A DNA stretch of 46,919 nt, from the NCBI GenBank assembly GCA_016874135.1, contig VGVE01000016.1, positions 1 to 46,919 on the forward strand. The letters run 5' to 3'. Positions 42,495-46,919 of this stretch are shown one piece after another (the stretch's first letter is position 1; the number at the start of each line of letters is the position of its first letter). Origin of the DNA: Gammaproteobacteria bacterium (GTDB taxonomy: Bacteria; Pseudomonadota; Gammaproteobacteria; Pseudomonadales; Azotimanducaceae). Position numbers and translations under genes: made by a program. Under the pieces are notes generated by a model, which worked only from the letters and a program-made list of their open reading frames with translations, searched no databases and was not told where the DNA came from.

Positions 42495-43295
42495 TTATTT
42501 CCCTGTGAAGTTGCCGGGGCGACGTTCAGACACGGAGCGGATGCCTTCCTGTGCATCATCAGTTGCCCGCAGCCACTTCTGCTCGGAGAGTTCGTGTTCG
42601 GTCGCCTTGACCACCGCGTCATAGAGATCGCCGCGCATGGTGGCGCGCACGGACATCAGTGCGAGCGGCGCGTTTTCGGCAATCTCCTTCGCGAGGGTCA
42701 TCGCTGCGGAGCGCAGCTGGTCATGCGGCACCACCTGGTCTGCAAGACCCATCTCAAGGGCTTCCTCCGCACGCACCCGGCGACCCGTGAGCAACATGTT
42801 CATGGCGTTCTGCTGACCGACGATGCGCGGCAGTGTCACTGATATGCCGAAACCCTGGTGGATGCCGAGCTTGACGAAGTTTGCGGCGAACTTGGCTTCA
42901 GTGGATGCAATCCGGAAATCCGGCACCAGTGCAAGGCCGAGACCGCCACCTACCGCCGGACCATTGATGGCGCCGACCACCGGCTTCTTGTTGCGAAACA
43001 GGCGCGCTGCTTCCCTATAGAGTTTGCCGGTGGTGTTGCGGAACCCTTCCTCGGTAAAATCTTGGCTGCCCGACCCGTCTGATCGCCCCGTCCCGAAATT
43101 TGCGCCTGCGCAGAACGCCTTGCCGTTTGCAGTGAGAATCACCACGCGGCAATTGTTGTCTGCGTCCATCGCATCGAATGCATCGGCAATCTGTCCGATC
43201 AGGCTGTAGTCGAAGAAGTTGTTGGGCGGACGCTGGATCTCAACCGTAGCCACATGATTTTCCAATGTCACCGTAATATCGGTGTAGCCGCTCAT
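42495..43295 (-). CDS. enoyl-CoA hydratase/isomerase (crotonase) family protein lacking classical glutamates
   Basis: A 266-residue crotonase-fold protein. The oxyanion segments GKAFCAGANFG and GPAVGGGLGLALVPDFRIAS are present. At the two places where hydratases carry catalytic Glu (Glu144 and Glu164 of the rat enzyme) this protein has Gly120 (GGGLGLA instead of GGGCELA) and Phe140 (ANFVKLG instead of QPEILLG). It is therefore unlikely to be a true hydratase; other crotonase reactions (isomerase, hydrolase, dehalogenase, ring chemistry) remain possible. The ATG at 43295 follows a GGGGGA site; an upstream extension to 43451 is not family-like. Operon with the LLM gene; divergent from the MATE gene with a 27-base gap. 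Confidence 0.85.
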   Translation of the reverse strand: MSGYTDITVTLENHVATVEIQRPPNNFFDYSLIGQIADAFDAMDADNNCRVVILTANGKAFCAGANFGTGRSDGSGSQDFTEEGFRNTTGKLYREAARLFRNKKPVVGAINGPAVGGGLGLALVPDFRIASTEAKFAANFVKLGIHQGFGISVTLPRIVGQQNAMNMLLTGRRVRAEEALEMGLADQVVPHDQLRSAAMTLAKEIAENAPLALMSVRATMRGDLYDAVVKATEHELSEQKWLRATDDAQEGIRSVSERRPGNFTGK

Positions 43296-43322
43296 CAAAA
43301 GGTCCCCCAACAGAAGAAGTGA

Positions 43323-44708
43323 ATGGAATCCCAGGATAGTAACAGCAAAGAGGAAGGCGCTCACGGGAAGGTCAAGCGTCCGGGCATCTGGCAACTCGCG
43401 TTCCCATCCATGCTTGGCAATCTCTCGTACACCATCGTTGGCATGGTGCAAACCAAGTTCGTCGGTGATCTTGGAGCGCAGGCGATCGCCGCGGTAGGTG
43501 CCGGTCAGCGGGTGTTCTTTGCCATTCAGGCGATCCTCATGGCGGTCAGCGCGGGGACTACGGCGCTGGTTGCCCGCGCATGGGGTGCCGGTGACTTCAC
43601 CGAAGCCAGCCGCGTCACCATGGCATCACTTGCTGTGGGTGTCGTTCTGTCGCTCCTCATGTCCACACTTGGATTGTTGTTCGCCGATTCCATGGCCGGT
43701 GTCTTCGGGCTTGATGCGGCAACACTGCATCTCGCGGCGGACTACATCGAGTGGTTGTGTATCTTCAACATCGCGTTTGCAGCCAACTACATCCTTGGCG
43801 CCGCATTACGCGCATCCGGTGACGCCTGGACTCCGCTATGGATCGGTTTTGCAGTTAACCTTGTGAACCTGCCGCTTCTCTATGTGCTGGTTTTCGGCAA
43901 GTTTGGTTTTCCGGAACTGGGTGCCAGTGGTGCAGCGGTGGCAGGCGGTTTTGCATTCGCCTTTGGTGGTGCGGTGCTGCTCGTCATGTGGATCAAACAG
44001 AAGTTCCGAGTGCGCCACGTCGGTGGTGGCTGGTGGCGGCGGGAACGCCTCAAACGACTACTCGATATCGGTTATCCCGCCGCGGTGGAGCAAGGTGTTT
44101 TTCAGGTCGGCTTTTTCATCTTTCTGATGTTGATCGGCCGCAACTATGGCACCGAAGCTTTTGCCGCCTACAACGTGGGTGTGAACCTGCTGATGGTGTG
44201 CATGACCGTTGGATTCGGCTTTTCCATTTCCGGATCCACACTCGTTGGTCAAGCACTCGGTGCGAATGATCACGCGGCGGCACAACGCGCCGGTTACCGA
44301 TCGATGTGGCTGGCCATCGTGTTTATGGGGCTGGTGGGTGCGGTGATCTGTTTCTATGCGTGGGAGATGGCGGACTTCTTCCTGAACGATCCGGTGACGA
44401 TCGAACACACGGTTGAATTCACCTATGTGCTTGGTGCGATGATGCCCCTGATGGCGATCGACTTTGCCATTGGCGGATCACTGCGTGGAGCCGGCGATAC
44501 TCGCTTTCCGCTCATGGCGACGTTTGCGGGTCTCATCGGCATGCGGTGCGGCCTGGCAATTCTCGCCACCTGGTACGGATTGCCAGTGGTGTGGGTGTAT
44601 GCCGCACTGGTTGGCGATTATCTGCTCAAGGGCGCGATGTTGTTGTGGCGATTCCAGAGCGGTCGCTGGCGTACGGTGGTGAAGTCCTACGACACGGGCT
44701 TGCACTGA
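43323..44708 (+). CDS. MATE-family efflux transporter
   Basis: A 461-residue inner-membrane protein with about 12 helices in two homologous halves. The first half has FPSMLGNLSYTIVGMVQTKFVGDLG and AIAAVGAGQRVFF; the second has GYPAAVEQGVFQVGFFIFL and STLVGQALGANDHAAAQRAGYRS. These are the repeating stations of NorM/DinF-type multidrug and toxin extrusion antiporters, driven by sodium or protons. The N-terminal 20 residues are hydrophilic. Only 27 bases separate it from the divergent crotonase start, so their promoters overlap each other's leaders. The substrate is unknown. It is convergent with the broken MFS gene. Confidence 0.9.
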   Translation: MESQDSNSKEEGAHGKVKRPGIWQLAFPSMLGNLSYTIVGMVQTKFVGDLGAQAIAAVGAGQRVFFAIQAILMAVSAGTTALVARAWGAGDFTEASRVTMASLAVGVVLSLLMSTLGLLFADSMAGVFGLDAATLHLAADYIEWLCIFNIAFAANYILGAALRASGDAWTPLWIGFAVNLVNLPLLYVLVFGKFGFPELGASGAAVAGGFAFAFGGAVLLVMWIKQKFRVRHVGGGWWRRERLKRLLDIGYPAAVEQGVFQVGFFIFLMLIGRNYGTEAFAAYNVGVNLLMVCMTVGFGFSISGSTLVGQALGANDHAAAQRAGYRSMWLAIVFMGLVGAVICFYAWEMADFFLNDPVTIEHTVEFTYVLGAMMPLMAIDFAIGGSLRGAGDTRFPLMATFAGLIGMRCGLAILATWYGLPVVWVYAALVGDYLLKGAMLLWRFQSGRWRTVVKSYDTGLH

Positions 44709-44725
44709 CAGGGCTCCGAAACAGG

Positions 44726-46122
44726 TTACTTCTGCGGCGGTCCATCGTTGCGATCACCCTGCCCGACGACCTCGAAGATAAGACCAGAGAGCGGAGCCAC
44801 ACGCGTGACCCGGAAAATGAGACCCGAACGCGACATCGGTCGTACCCGTCGCACCTCCTGCAGGCGGCGAATGAACCCGCATACTGTAATCAGACGCGCG
44901 ACACCGGAGATGATGAACACCCCGTAGAGCGGTGTGAGCCAGGTAAACACCTCTCCGCTGAAGCTCACTTCATTTGGCAGGTGTGTTCCGAGCCAGGCGC
45001 CGATGAGCGCACCGATGAACGTCCCGCTTGCTGCGATGACCCCATGCACGGCCATCAGCGTGACGCGGCGATCACGTGGTGTCAGGTCATAGACCATATT
45101 GCCTGCACTCAACGTGAACCCCGCCCAGGCAAGACCGGAGATCGCCTGGACGATAAGCAGATAGACGTAGTGCGTCGAGAACACCCACAGCACTGGCATG
45201 AGCGGAATGATGAAACCGGTTGTCGCGAGGATCAGACGATTGCCGAAGAGATCCGAGAGTCGCCCCCAGCGATTGAGTGTCAGGAACTGGATGCAGACGG
45301 ACGCTGCCGTGTTGAACATGAAGGCGAGATAGGAGAATTCGAGATCACGCAGCATGTAGAGCGCAAAGTACGGAGAGGCGATCGCCACTGACAGCTGCAT
45401 GCAGGCGAAAAAGGCGGTAAACGGCAGCAGTCCGGATTCCCGATAGACCTTCCGCAGACCCCTGAAGCCGGTATCGATTGCCGCAACCTGGCCGGGTGGG
45501 TCTACATCTGCCCGAGATGCCACGCTGACAGCGCCCTGAAGAGGCTTGCCAGCGCGAAGATCGTGATGAAGCCCCACGCAGTCAGTTCCCAACCTGCGAA
45601 GAGATGCAGGATCAAACCGGCGAGGCCAAGCGCCGTGAAGTTGGCAAGACTCGACAGTTGGGTGCGCAAGGCGAAGAACCGGCCACGCCGGCTTTCCCGC
45701 ACCAGGTCTCCCATAAGTGAACCCCACTGTGGTGAACCGAGATTCGGTCCAACGAAATAGACGACGGCAAAGAGGATGAGCAGTGGCAATGCGAGATCCG
45801 GATACCAGATTGGCAACACCGTGAGCGGCAGCAGCGACAGCGCCTGTAACAACGCTCCGGCGACGATGATCTCCTTGCGTTTGCGCAGCCGACGGCCGAG
45901 CCAGGCTGAAGCAACCTGGGAGAACGATGCCAACAGCGGCGGCAGTGACGCGAGAACGCCTACCTGCGTTGTGGTCGCTTTGAGGAAAACCGCAAACGCA
46001 GAGAAATAGTTTTCAGCGCTCCCCATCATCGCCGAGTAGTACACCCCGTCGCGCACGGAATGCTTGAGCGAACGGTCGATGACCGGATCAGGGTCGAGGG
46101 TGTTCTGGGGTTCCTGTGGCAT
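44726..46122 (-). pseudogene. frameshifted MFS transporter
   Basis: Two frames make one MFS protein. The upstream part (start at Met 46122, MPQEPQNTLDPDP) covers about six helices and ends SAWHLGQM followed by TAG at 45502-45504. The downstream part in the next frame continues DPPGQVAAIDTGFRGLRKVY and six more helices (CMQLSVAIASPYFALYMLRDL, LIVQAISGLAWAGFTLSAGNM) to a stop at 44726. Joining them requires one extra base around 45502-45505 and gives about 466 residues, a normal 12-helix length. Either the gene is inactive or the base was lost in sequencing or assembly; no programmed-slippage heptamer is visible at the join. The substrate is unknown. Confidence 0.82.
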
Positions 46123-46453
46123 TGCCACGACTAACTCAAAGCTCTGGCGCGTTATCGCGCCGGGATCATAGATGCAGTAGAGCCTACGATCACGATCAAT
46201 CGATGATGTACAGAACTGAGGACGCTCATGCACTTTCTAACTGAAAACAAACAGAGACTCTTCTGCTGCAGACCGGCATTGTAGCGACCATGCCTAGCAA
46301 CTTTTGAGTTTCAGTGCTAGCAGGTTCTCTTACATGCGATTTCGATAGAGCCGTGCATGTCTGGCCCTTTCACGATCTTGCTCAAATTAATCATCCTCCG
46401 GAACACACGGGGCGGATAGTGGTATTAGCGTGTGTTCTTACCGCGCCCAATCT
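46123..46453. other. AT-richer intergenic region with small palindromes
   Basis: No gene is recognised in these 331 bases between the MFS gene start and the repeat-protein stop. A perfect hairpin GGCGCG-TTAT-CGCGCC (46146-46161) sits in the presumed leader of the MFS gene, about 24 bases from its ATG. A larger inverted repeat at 46401-46437 is listed separately. Base composition is visibly less GC-rich than in the rest of the window, and this persists to the right edge. Confidence 0.45.
46401..46437. repeat. 9-bp inverted repeat downstream of repeat-protein gene
   Basis: GAACACACG and CGTGTGTTC are perfect reverse complements separated by 19 bases. It lies 17 bases beyond the final stop of the repeat-protein gene in its direction of transcription. 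No U-tract follows. It may be a weak terminator, a regulator site or a chance pair; the long loop argues against a strong hairpin. Confidence 0.4.
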
Positions 46454-46762
46454 TCACAAGTCGTAAAAATAGCAGTCGCCGCTGACTGTCTCCCCGCTCT
46501 CAGTTTCAGCTCCGTCCAGCTCAGCGTAATTTTCTGAGTAGCGGTAGCATTCGCTCGAAACAGACTAGCCTTCATCCATTTCAGCTCCCTCAATCTCTCC
46601 GTGTACGTCACTGTACATATAGCACTCTCCGGTTACGCCACTGCCGCTTTCTGTCGTAGCGCCATCTAGTTCGCAGTATTTTCCCTCGTAGGATTCAGCT
46701 CGGAGTGTTGGCGTACAAATCGTTAAAATAAAAAATATGTGGGCGGTTGCTACCTTCCTCAT
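46454..46762 (-). pseudogene. secreted three-repeat acidic protein interrupted by in-frame TAG
   Basis: The gene starts at ATG 46762 with a signal peptide (KVATAHIFFILTICTPTLRA). The mature part is a small acidic protein made of three 25-residue repeats. A TAG at 46565-46567 is codon 66. The same frame continues through it to a TGA at 46454-46456, and the sequence after the TAG completes repeat 2 and adds a full repeat 3, so codon 66 most likely encoded an amino acid until recently (one change from GAG, CAG, AAG, TCG or TGG). The first 65 codons could still make a truncated secreted protein. No family is recognised. An alternative ATG at 46825 would remove the signal peptide from the N-terminus. 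Confidence 0.65.
46457..46681 (-). repeat. three in-frame 75-base coding repeats
   Basis: Units are 46681-46607, 46606-46532 and 46531-46457, each 25 codons with no gaps. Shared positions follow the pattern E-(L/I)-(D/E)-G-A-x-x-(E/D)-x-G early in the unit and (E/D)-C-Y-x-Y near its end. Unit 1 has ELDGATTESG and ECYMYSD, unit 2 EIEGAEMDEG then the TAG and ECYRYSE, unit 3 ELDGAETESG and DCYFYDL. Each unit has a conserved Cys before Tyr, and unit 1 has a second Cys. Confidence 0.8.
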
Positions 46763-46919
46763 TTTCGTACTCGGCAGTTGTAGAAGCCTAACCCTTAACA
46801 TAGGCGCACAATCCGTGGGAGTCACACCTTCTTTCGCCTTGATTCTTGCTGAGAAAAAGTCGTTCAGTAAAAAGTGAGGCTAGAAATCGGATGCAACATG
46901 GAGGCACGGACTATTCTGT

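Noticed and set aside
44546..45391. 281-codon open frame on the plus strand
   Set aside because: It overlaps the MATE 3' end and is antisense to the MFS second half, with a low-complexity R/E/H-rich translation.
46234..46919. Prophage or IS end in the AT-rich right edge
   Set aside because: No integrase, transposase, terminal repeat or target duplication could be seen; only composition differs.
1..46919. tRNA, rRNA or CRISPR features
   Set aside because: No T-loop-like GGTTCGAATCC block with a cloverleaf context and no regularly spaced short repeats were found on reading both strands.

Overview
The window is a GC-rich, densely coded bacterial chromosome segment. It looks like a gammaproteobacterium: it has the cmoA-cmoB pair for tRNA wobble-uridine modification, a PA0069-family radical SAM gene behind an E. 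coli-type LexA box, a RimK-like ligase / 7TM inactive transglutaminase / retropepsin lipoprotein trio, a PhaR regulator and a coniferyl aldehyde dehydrogenase. Genus cannot be decided from the sequence. I saw no tRNA, rRNA, CRISPR array, insertion sequence or phage gene.

Layout. 1-0.7 kb: two small GYD-type proteins on the minus strand. 1-4.5 kb: a plus-strand lipid-flavoured run (two alpha/beta hydrolases, phaR, a gpsA homologue). 5-9.8 kb: a circularly permuted ATP-grasp plus alpha-E pair, a HAD phosphatase and an OmpA-type coiled-coil protein. 9.8-12.6 kb: a MoxR ATPase with a VWA partner (NorQ/NorD or CbbQ/CbbO type) but without the enzyme such pairs usually serve. 12.7-17.5 kb: a large esterase, then a minus-strand operon of retropepsin-like lipoprotein, 7TM inactive transglutaminase, RimK-like ATP-grasp ligase and ABM monooxygenase. 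17.6-20.5 kb: the LexA-box radical SAM gene, an APC permease and a small unknown gene. 20.6-25.6 kb: a decayed stretch holding a hybrid histidine kinase with at least three lesions, an alcohol dehydrogenase with two in-frame stops, an intact calB, and remnants of an amidohydrolase and of a second calB-like 3' end. 25.5-29.9 kb: an RND efflux pump with its adaptor. 30-31.5 kb: a PhyH dioxygenase and a Smr protein. 31.5-41 kb: a long minus-strand series with two acyl-CoA dehydrogenases, a GST, a lipase, cmoB, cmoA, an exopolyphosphatase, an M48 protease and an internally deleted LemA. 41-44.7 kb: flavin reductase, LLM oxidoreductase, a crotonase-fold protein lacking both classical glutamates, and a MATE transporter. 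44.7-46.1 kb: a frameshifted MFS transporter. The last 0.7 kb is visibly more AT-rich and carries a secreted three-repeat protein interrupted by an in-frame amber codon.

How the genes fit together. Two separate amide-ligase type ATP-grasp modules lie about 7 kb apart, with an OmpA-type envelope protein and a MoxR/VWA remodelling pair between them. Their known relatives are thought to make or attach short peptides, and here no substrate protein is obvious. The M48-Ppx-CmoA-CmoB-lipase genes overlap or nearly touch and are probably one transcript. The acyl-CoA dehydrogenase, crotonase, LLM and flavin reductase genes suggest catabolism of an unusual acyl or aromatic compound.

The most noteworthy direct observations are the near-perfect SOS box, the gene decay between 20.6 and 25.6 kb, the in-frame mini-LemA, and the amber codon that falls exactly in register within a 25-residue repeat protein. 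Starts were chosen from ribosome binding sites, overlaps and family length. All family calls come from reading motifs, not from searches.
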